DNA from: Fimbriimonas sp.
GTDB taxonomy: Bacteria; Armatimonadota; Fimbriimonadia; Fimbriimonadales; Fimbriimonadaceae
DNA: 64,000 nt
Assembly: GCA_029866005.1 (NCBI GenBank)
Contig: JARXAE010000008.1
Location: 1 to 64,000 of the forward strand
Direction: 5' to 3'
The translations under genes were made by a program, and so were the position numbers. Positions 34,742 to 43,700 of this stretch are shown one piece after another. Below the pieces are notes generated by a model. That model made no database searches, was not told where the DNA came from, and saw only the letters and a list, made by a program, of their open reading frames with translations. How positions within the stretch are numbered: the stretch's first letter is position 1; each line of letters opens with the position of its first letter.

Positions 34742-34747
34742 TAAACT
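34742..34747 (+). promoter_or_regulatory. -10 element of ispH (leaderless type)
   Basis: TAAACT with a 6-base spacer to GTG 34754. No Shine-Dalgarno. Confidence 0.5.
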
Positions 34748-34753
34748 AGGACC

Positions 34754-35695
34754 GTGGAGAAAATACTTCTCGCCGCCCCTCGAGGATTCTGTGCAGGCGT
34801 CGCATTTGCGATTGAAGTCGTTGACCTTGCGCTGAAGGCGTATGGCGCGCCCTTGTACGTACGTCACGCGATTGTCCACAACGAATGGGTTGTGAAATCC
34901 TTCGAAGCACGAGGAGTGATATTTGTTGAGGATGTCAATGAAATTCCTAATGGAATGCCGGTTGTATTCTCTGCTCACGGCGTCTCACCCGAGGTAAGGC
35001 GAATTGCCTCCGAGCGAAACCTTACCATTGTCGATGCAACTTGTCCCTTGGTCACCAAGGTTCATAACGAAGCGAAGCACTACGCAAAGAAGGACTTCTT
35101 CATGATCTACATTGGCCATCAAGGTCATGTTGAGGCAGAGGGGACGATGGGAGAAGCACCGGACCGGATGGTGTTGGTGGAAACTCCAGAAGATGCCGAG
35201 AAGCTGGAGATTCCTCACTACGACAATCTTGCCGTACTTTCTCAAACCACACTCAGTGTTGATGAAGTCACTTCAACAATGGCCGTTCTTGAGCGACGGT
35301 TTCCGCACATTCAGAGTCCTCCGAAAGGAGATATTTGCTACGCAACGACAAATCGTCAAGCTGCAATTCGGGTGATGGCAGCCGAGTGCGACCTGTTCTT
35401 GATCGTAGGATCCACTACTTCGTCGAACTCGAACCGCCTCCGTGAGGTTGCCGAACAATTTGGGGCGGAGGCTCACCTTTTGATGTCGCCAGACCAAATA
35501 AAACCAGAGTGGAGAACTAATTTCAAGTGCATTGGCATCTCGAGTGGAGCCTCAACACCGGAAGTCTTGGTTGAGGAAATTATTGGTTCCCTCCTCGATG
35601 GCCGGGCAATTCCAGTCGAGGTTGTGGAGACGGTCAAAGAAGAGATCACCTTCCGTCCGAATCGCGACTTGATCGAACTGGCTCAATCTCGCTAA
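34754..35695 (+). CDS. ispH: 4-hydroxy-3-methylbut-2-enyl diphosphate reductase
   Basis: Last MEP-pathway enzyme, reducing HMBPP to IPP and DMAPP with a [4Fe-4S] cluster. The three cluster cysteines are in PRGFCAGV (near residue 13), DATCPLV and KGDICYATTNRQ. The HNEWVV and SAHGVSPE substrate-site motifs and SSNSNRL are intact. The 313-residue length is standard. It starts with GTG at a leaderless-type promoter. The nearby ispG and ispDF are on the opposite strand. Confidence 0.97.
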   Translation: MEKILLAAPRGFCAGVAFAIEVVDLALKAYGAPLYVRHAIVHNEWVVKSFEARGVIFVEDVNEIPNGMPVVFSAHGVSPEVRRIASERNLTIVDATCPLVTKVHNEAKHYAKKDFFMIYIGHQGHVEAEGTMGEAPDRMVLVETPEDAEKLEIPHYDNLAVLSQTTLSVDEVTSTMAVLERRFPHIQSPPKGDICYATTNRQAAIRVMAAECDLFLIVGSTTSSNSNRLREVAEQFGAEAHLLMSPDQIKPEWRTNFKCIGISSGASTPEVLVEEIIGSLLDGRAIPVEVVETVKEEITFRPNRDLIELAQSR

Positions 35696-35762
35696 GCTCT
35701 GGCCCGCGTAAGGATTGGAGTCCAGCGGATTCAGAGTCCGTGTACTCAAAGTTTGATTTGAC

Positions 35763-35825
35763 GAGGCTGAAATCACTTAACCAAGTCAGACTTACCTTGG
35801 TGATCAGGGAGGTAGTACCAGCCTC
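35763..35825. other. Structured, unassigned intergenic element
   Basis: GAGGCTG (35763-35769) pairs with CAGCCTC (35819-35825), enclosing ATCA/TGAT and CCAAG/CTTGG pairs. No reading frame or T tract was seen. It lies in the 202-base gap between ispH and tRNA-Gly and could be a small RNA or an mRNA 3' structure. Confidence 0.3.
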
Positions 35826-35897
35826 AGGATAAACCTACATTTACTCAGAATATCGGCCTGGATTCAGCCTCGGATTAAGAAGGTCCGCAAACAAAAA

Positions 35898-35972
35898 TGG
35901 AGCGGGCAACGAGATTCGAACCCGCGACCTACTCCTTGGCAAGGAGTCGCTCTACCACTGAGCTATGCCCGC
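35898..35972 (-). tRNA. tRNA-Gly (GCC)
   Basis: Complete cloverleaf on the minus strand. Acceptor GCGGGCA pairs with UGCCCGC, discriminator U is typical of Gly, and CCA is encoded. D arm GCUCAGUGGUAGAGC, anticodon loop reading GCC, T arm with GUUCGAAUC. Five T follow the CCA. Confidence 0.96.
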
Positions 35973-35984
35973 TCGCGGACTTAT

Positions 35985-36015
35985 ATGATACCGCCTTCTT
36001 AACGCACTGGGTCAA
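35985..36015 (-). promoter_or_regulatory. Probable tRNA-Gly promoter
   Basis: TTGACC (36010-36015), a 19-base spacer and TATCAT (35985-35990) on the minus strand. It shares GGTATCATAT with the tRNA-Pro promoter. It backs onto the promoter of the phosphatase gene at 36040. Confidence 0.5.
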
Positions 36016-36025
36016 GTCTTGCAGT

Positions 36026-36031
36026 CATAAT
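36026..36031 (+). promoter_or_regulatory. -10 element of the inositol phosphatase-like gene (leaderless type)
   Basis: CATAAT with an 8-base spacer to ATG 36040. Confidence 0.4.
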
Positions 36032-36039
36032 CCTTGCTA

Positions 36040-36771
36040 ATGAGTCCCCAACTTTCATCTCTGCTTGCCATCGTTCGGGAGCAGGGGGAGTTTGCATCTT
36101 CAACAGATCTGCGTTCGGATGTCAGTCTTAAAGGGGATGGAAGCGTTGTTACTGGCACCGACGTCGCCGTCGAGCGCGCTCTCCGTAAAAGTCTTCCGTG
36201 TCTTGCCGAGGGGACATCTTTCTGGGGTGAAGAGTTGGGATGGGAGACGATTGCCCCCGCTGGCATATGGCTCGTTGATCCGATTGACGGAACCTCAAAC
36301 TACGCTTCCGGAAATCCGCTCTGGGGTATTTCTGTTGCTCTGCAGGACTCAGTTGGTCTTCGTCTCGGTTGCATCGTTTTACCGGAACTCGGTTTTGAAC
36401 TTTGCTCAGAGCGCGGTGGAGGAGCCTATTGGAACGGCGAGCGGTTACCGTTTCTAAGCGCAACGGAAACCAAACCCCACGAACTCATTAGCGTCAATGA
36501 TTCTGCCTTGCGACAACTTGACGGAAACGTGATCGGAAAGCCGAGACTCTGCGGAGCTTTCGTGGTTGATGGCGCATTCACGGTGCGCCGGTGGTTCAAG
36601 AGCCTGTATGGCGTGAATGAAAAGCTTTACGACGTCGCGGCAACGGTCCTCGCAGCTCGGGAAATTGGGCTTGACGCTCGCTACTGTGACGGCTCAGATT
36701 GGAATGAACGAGATCTTCTTACTAACGAAAACATCCGAATGCCGTGGGAAATCGGGTTCATTAACGGCTGA
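36040..36771 (+). CDS. Inositol monophosphatase family protein
   Basis: Mg-dependent, Li-sensitive-type sugar phosphatase of 243 residues. Metal ligands are visible as GEELG (Glu64-Glu65 pair) and WLVDPIDGTSNY (Asp80, Asp83). The late motif, usually WDxAAG, reads YDVAATVLAA. Members dephosphorylate inositol phosphate, histidinol phosphate, fructose-1,6-bisphosphate or PAP; the substrate here is not decided. The start at 36040 is preferred to a TTG at 36034. Its end overlaps the convergent ispDF gene by 11 bases. Confidence 0.85.
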   Translation: MSPQLSSLLAIVREQGEFASSTDLRSDVSLKGDGSVVTGTDVAVERALRKSLPCLAEGTSFWGEELGWETIAPAGIWLVDPIDGTSNYASGNPLWGISVALQDSVGLRLGCIVLPELGFELCSERGGGAYWNGERLPFLSATETKPHELISVNDSALRQLDGNVIGKPRLCGAFVVDGAFTVRRWFKSLYGVNEKLYDVAATVLAAREIGLDARYCDGSDWNERDLLTNENIRMPWEIGFING

Positions 36772-37891
36772 CAGAAGCCGTCGCAAAAGCACAGATTCCT
36801 TCCGCACGACCGATCGCACCCAATCCCTCATTAGTCGTGGCCTTGATGCTCACGCGCTCCAATTCAACTCCAATGAGCTGGGCCAGCCGTTCTCGAATCT
36901 CCAACGACCGAGGCATGATTTTGGGCCTCTCTGCTTGAATAGCAATATCGATGTGATTGACGGTCCAACCCGCGCGGTGAACTCGCCGGACTGCTTCAAC
37001 GAGAAAATCCGATGACGCTCGATTTTTGTTGGCCAGATCATCATTGGGAAAGAGCTGACCGATATCTCCGGCTGAAATTGCGCCGAGAAGAGCATCGACA
37101 ACCGCATGGAGCACAACATCCGCATCGGAATGCCCCTCAAGACCAGTTTCGCCTGGAAAGAGGACACCACCAAGCCAACAGGGACGGTCTCCATCTGAGG
37201 AAAATCTGTGAATGTCATACCCGAGCCCTGTTCGACTTTCTGAGCCCAGCAAGGCGCGGGCTCGAGCCAAATCCTGAGGAGTCGTAATCTTGAAATTTGC
37301 TGGGTCACCCATCACGTGGTGAGTACGGTACCCGGCTTTCGCAAGCAGCTCAACATCGTCAGTGACACCTTCGATGCCCTGAGTGATCGCCAGGGCAAAC
37401 ATTTCGGTTGGCGCACCTTGTGGGGTTTGGGTCGCAACGAGGTGCGAGCGGTCCAAGTGCTCGTCAATTTCAGGACCGTCGATAGTCTTTACGGTATCAA
37501 CAACTGGTATCGCCGCCGCCACGGCCTTACCCTCGAAGATCTTCTGCGACACGCGATCGATGAGATCTGCTGAAACGAACGGGCGGGCGCCGTCATGAAA
37601 CATGATTCCCTCGCATCCAATCTGGGAAGCCTTCCAGAGTCCGGCAACTGTCGAAGCCAGCCGAGTATCACCACCCAGAAGTACTTCTCCCTCGTTACCG
37701 ACAAGCTGCCTCACTGAAGCAAAGTTTGCGTCACTACAAACTACGAGAACTTCCGAGATCAACGGATGATCTCGGAACGCAACAAACGAGTGCCACCAAA
37801 CTGGCTTGCCTTTCAACAAGATCGCGAGTTTGTCGGAACCAAAACGCTGACCTGATCCAGCGGCGAGGATGACTGCCCCAAGCTTCATCAT
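36761..37891 (-). CDS. ispDF: Bifunctional IspD/IspF (MEP pathway cytidylyltransferase and cyclase)
   Basis: Two MEP enzymes in one 376-residue chain. Residues 1-215 are IspD, with the CTP-binding VILAAGSGQRFGSDKL (Lys of SDK in place of the usual PK) and HDGARPF. Residues 220-376 are IspF, starting GYDIHRF (metal Asp and His) and with EGHSDADVVLHA, GQLFPNDD and IKATTNEGLG. The IspDF fusion is known in some alpha- and epsilonproteobacteria. With ispG and ispH it puts most of the late pathway here; ispC and ispE are not seen. The start overlaps the stop of the PIN-TRAM gene. Confidence 0.95.
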   Translation of the reverse strand: MMKLGAVILAAGSGQRFGSDKLAILLKGKPVWWHSFVAFRDHPLISEVLVVCSDANFASVRQLVGNEGEVLLGGDTRLASTVAGLWKASQIGCEGIMFHDGARPFVSADLIDRVSQKIFEGKAVAAAIPVVDTVKTIDGPEIDEHLDRSHLVATQTPQGAPTEMFALAITQGIEGVTDDVELLAKAGYRTHHVMGDPANFKITTPQDLARARALLGSESRTGLGYDIHRFSSDGDRPCWLGGVLFPGETGLEGHSDADVVLHAVVDALLGAISAGDIGQLFPNDDLANKNRASSDFLVEAVRRVHRAGWTVNHIDIAIQAERPKIMPRSLEIRERLAQLIGVELERVSIKATTNEGLGAIGRAEGICAFATASVSR

Positions 37892-39051
37892 CGGCGTGGC
37901 TTTCGGGCTCGACCGTCAACAGGTTCACCCTCAACCTCGGCAAAGATGAGCTTCCCACGTTCAGTCTGAATGACCTGGGTGACCATGACCTCGAGAGTCT
38001 CGCCAATATGGCCCCGACCATTCTCGACAATGACCATCGTCCCATCCTCAAGGTAGGCGATTCCTTGACCAATCTGGTTACCCTCACGAACGATGCTTAG
38101 CTCCAAATGCTCCTGTGGTAGCACGTTTGGACGAAGAGCTAGGGCGAGGTCGTTGATGTTAAGTACCCGAACATCCTGAAGCGTCGCCACCCGATTGAGG
38201 TTATGGTCATTGGTTACCAAATCCCCTCCTAGAGCTGTGGCGAGCCGCACTAAGCGCGAATCAACTCCATCACCCTGTTCCGGTGCAAGACGGTCATGAA
38301 TCCCTACCTCAATGTTAAACTCCGTCTGCATTAGCTTTAGAATGTCGAGACCCCGTCGACCACGTTGACGGCGAAGGGAGTCATGACTGTCCGCGATGTA
38401 CTGTAGTTCTTCGAGAACGAACTGGGGAACGTAAATCTGCCCCTCGACGAATCCGACCCGAGCGACATCGTAGACTCGACCGTCGATAATAACATTGGTA
38501 TCGAGAATCTTTATCCCGGTTCGCCTGGCGCGAACCTTGCCCCGGTACCACGGTAAGGACTCCTTCATCGTGTGAAGGGCATAGACGGAGAGGGCAGTAA
38601 AGAGAATTCCAATCCCCGTTACGGCAAGTGCAACAACCACCTTATTCGGAATGATCGCTAAGAAGAAGTTGATGAAAAACGTGGCGACGAGAAAACCGAT
38701 GACAGTCCCAACAAACCAAGTCAATTTTTCGCTGTCATCGGTCTGATCCCATTTGGAACCCAGACGCTCGGTGACTCGGATCAGCAAGGTCGCGATGAAC
38801 CATCCGACGAGGACACCTGCCCCTACGAGAGGTAGTAGCCCAAAAAAACCTTCCGGGGCTTTGTACGAGGCGTCCGCAGAGGCACCCAAGCGATCGCCTA
38901 CCCAATTTCCGCATAGTTCCAACCACTCTCTACCAAACTGAGCAAAGAGTAGCGCTGAACTCGTCGAGAAAACTGCGAGGATCAGCCACTGAAGCAACGT
39001 CCTCCGTTTTTCCGGGCTGACGTTTTTGGTGATGCGCTCTCCTTCGTTCAT
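37888..39051 (-). CDS. PIN-TRAM domain membrane protein (YacL-like)
   Basis: A 387-residue protein with four N-terminal membrane helices (about 22-40, 70-92, 112-135, 138-158), a PIN nuclease domain beginning KILDTNVIIDGRV (Asp184 as first acidic ligand) with further acids in GVDSRLV and VTNDHNL, and a C-terminal TRAM RNA-binding domain (about 320-375). This layout is that of YacL, often encoded next to ispD or ispDF as here. It is likely a membrane-tied RNase or RNA-binding protein; its target is unknown. It is coupled to ispDF by an ATGA overlap and follows the transglutaminase gene directly (TAG-ATG). Confidence 0.93.
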   Translation of the reverse strand: MNEGERITKNVSPEKRRTLLQWLILAVFSTSSALLFAQFGREWLELCGNWVGDRLGASADASYKAPEGFFGLLPLVGAGVLVGWFIATLLIRVTERLGSKWDQTDDSEKLTWFVGTVIGFLVATFFINFFLAIIPNKVVVALAVTGIGILFTALSVYALHTMKESLPWYRGKVRARRTGIKILDTNVIIDGRVYDVARVGFVEGQIYVPQFVLEELQYIADSHDSLRRQRGRRGLDILKLMQTEFNIEVGIHDRLAPEQGDGVDSRLVRLATALGGDLVTNDHNLNRVATLQDVRVLNINDLALALRPNVLPQEHLELSIVREGNQIGQGIAYLEDGTMVIVENGRGHIGETLEVMVTQVIQTERGKLIFAEVEGEPVDGRARKPRR

Positions 39052-40416
39052 CTACTTTTGCTCCAAAACTTCGATTTTCGCGCCCGAAAGCACGGTAAAC
39101 GCAAACGCTGTATCAACGTTCCCCTGAGACAGTTTAACATGGGTTGCCGAGAATTCCGGAGCATTCGGAATACTATCGTACGGAACCCATTTCGATCCGG
39201 TAAATACTTCGACCCAGGCGTGATAGTAAAACGTCCCGTCAAAACTCACCAGTCCGCTCGCAAGTTTCGTCGGAAGCTTAGCCGCTCGGCACAATGTCGC
39301 AGTCAAGATGGCGTAGTCTCGGCAGACGCCAACCTTGGTCTTGAGCACCTCGCTCGCGTCGCGCAGAATCCCGATTCCGGCGTCTGGTGTCATGATTGCA
39401 TTGACGAAGGAACGAATCTTCTCTGCCGCTTTACCTGCGTCCGTTGTTGACCCAACAACCTTTTTTGCAAGGGCGACCATCTTCGGGCTATTGCTTGGGA
39501 TCAAGTGACTCGCTTTGAGCCAGTTGGGCTCGGCTTTGGCGCAAAGAGCGATACTTTTCGAGGGAACCATGACAGGCTGAGTCACGCTGACGATCCATCC
39601 CGATTCCGCCTTCTCTGCTTTTTGATAGTCACCTGCAGCCATCCCTCTAAGGTTGTCTGCTGAGAGACGCACCTTAAGAAATTTCGTATTTTGAGGGTTC
39701 CTGATGGCTGGGCTTGGACGAATAGCGGTGACTTCCGCTAGGTCCGGTCGTGAACCTGTATCCTTGATTTCTGACAGTGCCTCCGCCTTGGTAAGGGGTT
39801 TCATCTCGACCCCTATTGAGGTGCCAACCTTTACAATATCTCCCTTGGCAGAAAGATAAATCTTCGTGGTTAGTCTAGGATCTTCGACAATTATCGGAGC
39901 AATGAAAACCCCTTCCAACTCCTCTTTCTCCCCAAAGAACGCGCGGTTCTTCATGAGCGCGACAGAGGTAGGGTCAAAAATGTAGAAGTTCAGTTCCTTC
40001 CCGCTGATCCCCGGCTGTGCTTGGAGCGCAGTGACAGGATCGTCAAAAATTCGGCCGTCCTTTGGCAGGGGAATTGTCGACTTCGAGAGCGCTCCGTTGT
40101 TGTTGACACTCGCTTCGATAGAAGTTGCAGCGAACCTAGCCTCGACCGTCTGCGTTCGACCTGCGCTCGAAGTCAAAAACTTCATCTTCACTGGTTGATT
40201 AGCCACGGTAATTGTTTCAGAGTCAACCTTCATCTCGACCTCTGATCCGATTAGTCCAATTCTCAAAACTGTAAAAGAATGTGACCGCTCCGCGCTCTTG
40301 CCTGCGAACACCACCGGTGACGACTCATACAGGGCATAGCCGACCCGCTGACCCTGGAGATAAACGCCAAAATATTGAGCTTCGAGCACCCCAGCAGCGA
40401 GAAAAAGCGTAACCAT
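39052..40416 (-). CDS. Secreted transglutaminase-like protein
   Basis: Exported protein of 454 residues with a short signal peptide (1-13, ending VLEA). The N-terminal two thirds are beta-rich and unassigned. The C-terminal part has the transglutaminase-like triad: Cys365 in GVCRDYA, His399 in YYHAWVEV and Asp414 in WVPYDS. Bacterial members of this papain-like fold are usually proteases or amidases rather than crosslinkers. It is first of the unit with the PIN-TRAM and ispDF genes, and a TAATAA lies 6 bases before the ATG. Confidence 0.85.
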   Translation of the reverse strand: MVTLFLAAGVLEAQYFGVYLQGQRVGYALYESSPVVFAGKSAERSHSFTVLRIGLIGSEVEMKVDSETITVANQPVKMKFLTSSAGRTQTVEARFAATSIEASVNNNGALSKSTIPLPKDGRIFDDPVTALQAQPGISGKELNFYIFDPTSVALMKNRAFFGEKEELEGVFIAPIIVEDPRLTTKIYLSAKGDIVKVGTSIGVEMKPLTKAEALSEIKDTGSRPDLAEVTAIRPSPAIRNPQNTKFLKVRLSADNLRGMAAGDYQKAEKAESGWIVSVTQPVMVPSKSIALCAKAEPNWLKASHLIPSNSPKMVALAKKVVGSTTDAGKAAEKIRSFVNAIMTPDAGIGILRDASEVLKTKVGVCRDYAILTATLCRAAKLPTKLASGLVSFDGTFYYHAWVEVFTGSKWVPYDSIPNAPEFSATHVKLSQGNVDTAFAFTVLSGAKIEVLEQK

Positions 40417-40422
40417 AGACCC

Positions 40423-40428
40423 TTATTA
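40423..40428 (-). promoter_or_regulatory. -10 element of the transglutaminase-PIN-ispDF unit (leaderless type)
   Basis: TAATAA on the minus strand with a 6-base spacer to ATG 40416. Confidence 0.4.
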
Positions 40429-40547
40429 GACGCACATCGGAGCAAGAACCATTCCAAAGAATTGCAACCTTTTATCAAAACTGGGTACGGTGTCCGCGCA
40501 AACACGACATCATAACTAACGCAGCAACGTAGACTCAAAAGGAATTT

Positions 40548-43211
40548 ATGGCAACCAAACTGGTCATCGTGGAATCGCCCGCCAAGGCGAAAACCATCGG
40601 CGGGTACCTCGGAAAGGATTACGAGGTGCTTGCCAGCATCGGACATATCCGCGATCTAGTGCCAAACGGCCGAGGTCTTCCGCCCGAGTTTAAGAAGAAG
40701 TGGTGGAGCGACTATGGCGTCGATGTTGATAACAACTTCGAGCCGTTCTATGAAGTCCCGGCCGAAAAGGCCGCTCAGGTCAAGAAGCTGAAAGATGCAC
40801 TGAAGTCAAAGGACGAACTGATACTCGCGACTGACGAAGACCGAGAAGGTGAGGCAATCTCTTGGCACCTTCTCGAAGCATTGAACCCGGCTAAGAAGGT
40901 CAAAATCAGCCGCATCGCCTTCCATGAGATCACCAAGGAAGCGATTCAGAAGGCGATTAAGGAGCCGCGACAGATCGACATGGATCTCGTTGTTGCTCAG
41001 GAAACACGTCGAATCCTGGACCGCTTATATGGCTACACGTTGTCGCCGGTTCTGTGGAGCAAGGTCACCAAAAACCTCTCCGCCGGACGTGTTCAATCCC
41101 CAGCAGTTAAGCTTGTTGTCGAGCGAGAACAAGAAAGACGAATTTTCATCGAAGCCGAATATTGGGACTTGCGGGCTCAGTTCCGAGTCAAAGAAGGTTC
41201 GTTCACTGCTGATCTAAAGTTGGTGGATACGAAAAGACTTGCAGAGGGGCGAGACTTCGAACCCACAACGGGTCAAACGAAAGGCGAAGTGCTTTGGGTC
41301 AATGCCGAAGAGGCAGCCAAGCTTGCCATCGCCGCCCAAAACGCCAAGCCGTACGAGGTCGAGAGTCTCACTGAGAAAGAAGGCCGAATGAACCCATCGG
41401 CACCGTTCATGACCACGACGTTGCAACAGGATGCGAACCGCAAGTTCAGTTTCGCGGCAGATCGAACAATGCGGATCGCACAGACCCTGTATGAAGGCGT
41501 TGACATCGGTGGAGAGACCACCGGTCTCATCACCTACATGAGAACCGACTCACTGACCCTCTCAGGAGAGGCTTTGAGCGGAATCCGTGGCTATATCGGC
41601 AAGCACTACCCATCTGCTTTGCCGAGCAAACCAAACCAATACCGCAGCAAGGTTAAGAACGCTCAGGAAGCGCACGAGGCAATCCGTCCAACCGACGTCA
41701 ATCGCACACCTTCTTCCGTTCGTGGTCATCTCACCGACGACCAGTTCAAAATCTACAACTTGATTTGGCAGCGGACCGTCGCCTCTCAGATGATTCCCGC
41801 GACAGTATCTCGTACTGAAGCCCTGATAGGCGTTGAAAGCACTAGCGGGCACCTGACTTTCCAAGCCAACGGCTCCCAAATCCTCGACCCTGGCTTCCTG
41901 GCCGTTTATCGTGAAGGTCAGGACGAAGAAGAGGACAGCGGCGATAAGTTGCTCCCGAGAATGCAACAGGGGCAAGCAGTCGACCTGCTTGATCTTAACG
42001 CTCTTGAGCACCACACTTCGGCACCCTCTCGTTACACCGATGCGACCCTGATCAAACGGCTCGAAGAACTAGGAATCGGGCGACCTTCCACGTACGCGTC
42101 AATCATCTCTGTTATCGTCGATCGTGGATATGTGCGGAAGTCAGGCAAGACTCTGTTCCCAACCTGGCGAGCCTTCATGGCGATGGAGGTTCTTGATGTC
42201 CATTTCCGTGAGGTCATGGATTACCAGTTCACCGCTCTGATGGACGAGACATTGGACGAAGTCTCCGAAGGAAAAGCGAGCGCCAAAGATTATCTGCACT
42301 CCTTCTTCCTCGGAACCGAAGCGAAACCTGGTCTCAAGACCATGGTCGAAGAGCGCAAAACGCAGATTCCCTTCCCTGCCCCCATCATCGGTAATCACCC
42401 CGATTCGGGCGAGGTCATCATCGTTCGTAACGGAAAAGATGGCGGTGCGTTTCTCCAGCTGGGTGATAAAAAGCAGTATGCGAACGTGCCGGATGACTTA
42501 GCTCCGGCAGACTTGACCGTTGCCAAAGCAGTGGAGCTTCTAAACTCAAAAGCCTCCGGAGCTGAGTCGATTGGAGTCCACCCAGAAACCGGTCGAAACC
42601 TGCTCCTCAAGTTCCGTCAGGGGTACTACCTTGAAGCCGAGCGAACCGAGCAAGAGATCGAAGATAAGGTCAAACCGACGTGGATCTCATTGCCTGCCGG
42701 AGCTGATCCCAAGGAGCTATCGCAGGACGACCTCAACATTCTTTGCTCCTATCCGCGCGAAATCAGCAAAGATGTTTTCTTCAAGATGGGCAAGTTTGGT
42801 CCGTATGTGGAGAAAGGTGAGGAGCGCCGCACGATTGAAGACTGGCGGGCGGGTGCGACCATGACCCTCGACGAAGCCGAGGTCATTCTCGCTCAGCCGA
42901 AGACTTTCGGAGCGCGCAAGACAGCATCGGCCGGCCCCATCCTTGAATTCGGCACCCTTGAGGGTTGCGCAGGAAACGTCCGAGTCCTGAGCGGGCGGTT
43001 TGGTCCGTACGTCACCGACGGCGAAACAAATGCAACCCTGCCTAAGGGTAAGGATCCGGCGACAGTTACGGCCACTGAAGCTGCCGACATCCTTCAGCGA
43101 AAGCGCGATGCCGGTCCTTCAACTCGCAAACCCTTCAAGAAAGCACCAGCGAAAAAAGCACCCGCAAAGAAGGCGGCGGCGAAAAAGGCTCCAGCAGAAA
43201 AGAAGGCGTAG
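40548..43211 (+). CDS. topA: DNA topoisomerase I
   Basis: Type IA topoisomerase that relaxes negative supercoils. The Toprim domain opens with KLVIVESPAKAKTI and has DEDREGEAISWH. The active-site tyrosine is Tyr330 in GLITYMRTDS. The C-terminal part (about 570-860) has topo_C repeat units (GRFGPYV and KFGPYVEKG) and no zinc-finger cysteines. The last ~25 residues are a Lys/Ala/Pro tail likely to bind DNA. AAGGAA precedes the ATG, with TAGACT 12 bases upstream. The length of 887 is usual for non-proteobacterial TopA. Confidence 0.97.
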   Translation: MATKLVIVESPAKAKTIGGYLGKDYEVLASIGHIRDLVPNGRGLPPEFKKKWWSDYGVDVDNNFEPFYEVPAEKAAQVKKLKDALKSKDELILATDEDREGEAISWHLLEALNPAKKVKISRIAFHEITKEAIQKAIKEPRQIDMDLVVAQETRRILDRLYGYTLSPVLWSKVTKNLSAGRVQSPAVKLVVEREQERRIFIEAEYWDLRAQFRVKEGSFTADLKLVDTKRLAEGRDFEPTTGQTKGEVLWVNAEEAAKLAIAAQNAKPYEVESLTEKEGRMNPSAPFMTTTLQQDANRKFSFAADRTMRIAQTLYEGVDIGGETTGLITYMRTDSLTLSGEALSGIRGYIGKHYPSALPSKPNQYRSKVKNAQEAHEAIRPTDVNRTPSSVRGHLTDDQFKIYNLIWQRTVASQMIPATVSRTEALIGVESTSGHLTFQANGSQILDPGFLAVYREGQDEEEDSGDKLLPRMQQGQAVDLLDLNALEHHTSAPSRYTDATLIKRLEELGIGRPSTYASIISVIVDRGYVRKSGKTLFPTWRAFMAMEVLDVHFREVMDYQFTALMDETLDEVSEGKASAKDYLHSFFLGTEAKPGLKTMVEERKTQIPFPAPIIGNHPDSGEVIIVRNGKDGGAFLQLGDKKQYANVPDDLAPADLTVAKAVELLNSKASGAESIGVHPETGRNLLLKFRQGYYLEAERTEQEIEDKVKPTWISLPAGADPKELSQDDLNILCSYPREISKDVFFKMGKFGPYVEKGEERRTIEDWRAGATMTLDEAEVILAQPKTFGARKTASAGPILEFGTLEGCAGNVRVLSGRFGPYVTDGETNATLPKGKDPATVTATEAADILQRKRDAGPSTRKPFKKAPAKKAPAKKAAAKKAPAEKKA

Positions 43212-43253
43212 TCATCTAGGTGCGCACGAGTGGCGACCGTTCGCTCCCATAAT

Positions 43254-43700
43254 ATGAGTGTGGAACTCAAAGAGATTCAGCACGGCACTTCGGAGTATGA
43301 GAAGGCGGTTCAGCTCAGGCGTGAAGTGCTTCGGAAGCCGTTGGGACTCGAGTACACCCCCGAGCAACTTGCAGCAGAGGCCACTGAACGGCATTTTGTG
43401 GGTGAGTGCGGTGAGTCAGGTTCTCCGGAGTATCTTTGCTCCGCCTGCCTTGCCGAAGAGGAGCCTGGGCTTGCCCGGATTCGACAAGTGGCCGTCAGAG
43501 AAGACTGTCAGGGGAAAGGTATCGGAAGAGATTTGATGGAGTTTGTCGAATCAGAGGCAAAAGCTGCTGGCTATACGAAGGTCATGCTGTGCTCTCGCCA
43601 CTATGCAATCCCCTTTTATGAGAAGCTGGGTTACGAGTGTGTGAGTGATTGGTTCGAAGAGGTTGGAATGCCCCATCGGTCCATGATCAAATCACTTTGA
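43254..43700 (+). CDS. GNAT family N-acetyltransferase
   Basis: Acetyl-CoA-dependent transferase of about 148 residues. Motif A reads VAVREDCQGKGIGRDLMEF, binding the pyrophosphate of CoA, and the late IPFYEKLGYE motif is also typical. The substrate is unknown. The start is uncertain: GTG 43230, ATG 43254 or GTG 43260 are in frame. A CATAAT at 43248-43253 would give a leaderless transcript from GTG 43260. The end overlaps the convergent gene by 9 bases. Confidence 0.85.
   Translation: MSVELKEIQHGTSEYEKAVQLRREVLRKPLGLEYTPEQLAAEATERHFVGECGESGSPEYLCSACLAEEEPGLARIRQVAVREDCQGKGIGRDLMEFVESEAKAAGYTKVMLCSRHYAIPFYEKLGYECVSDWFEEVGMPHRSMIKSL

Noticed and set aside
35700..35775. Possible tRNA on the plus strand
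   Set aside because: An anticodon-arm-like loop reading CAG is present, but no acceptor stem pairs and the T arm is poor.
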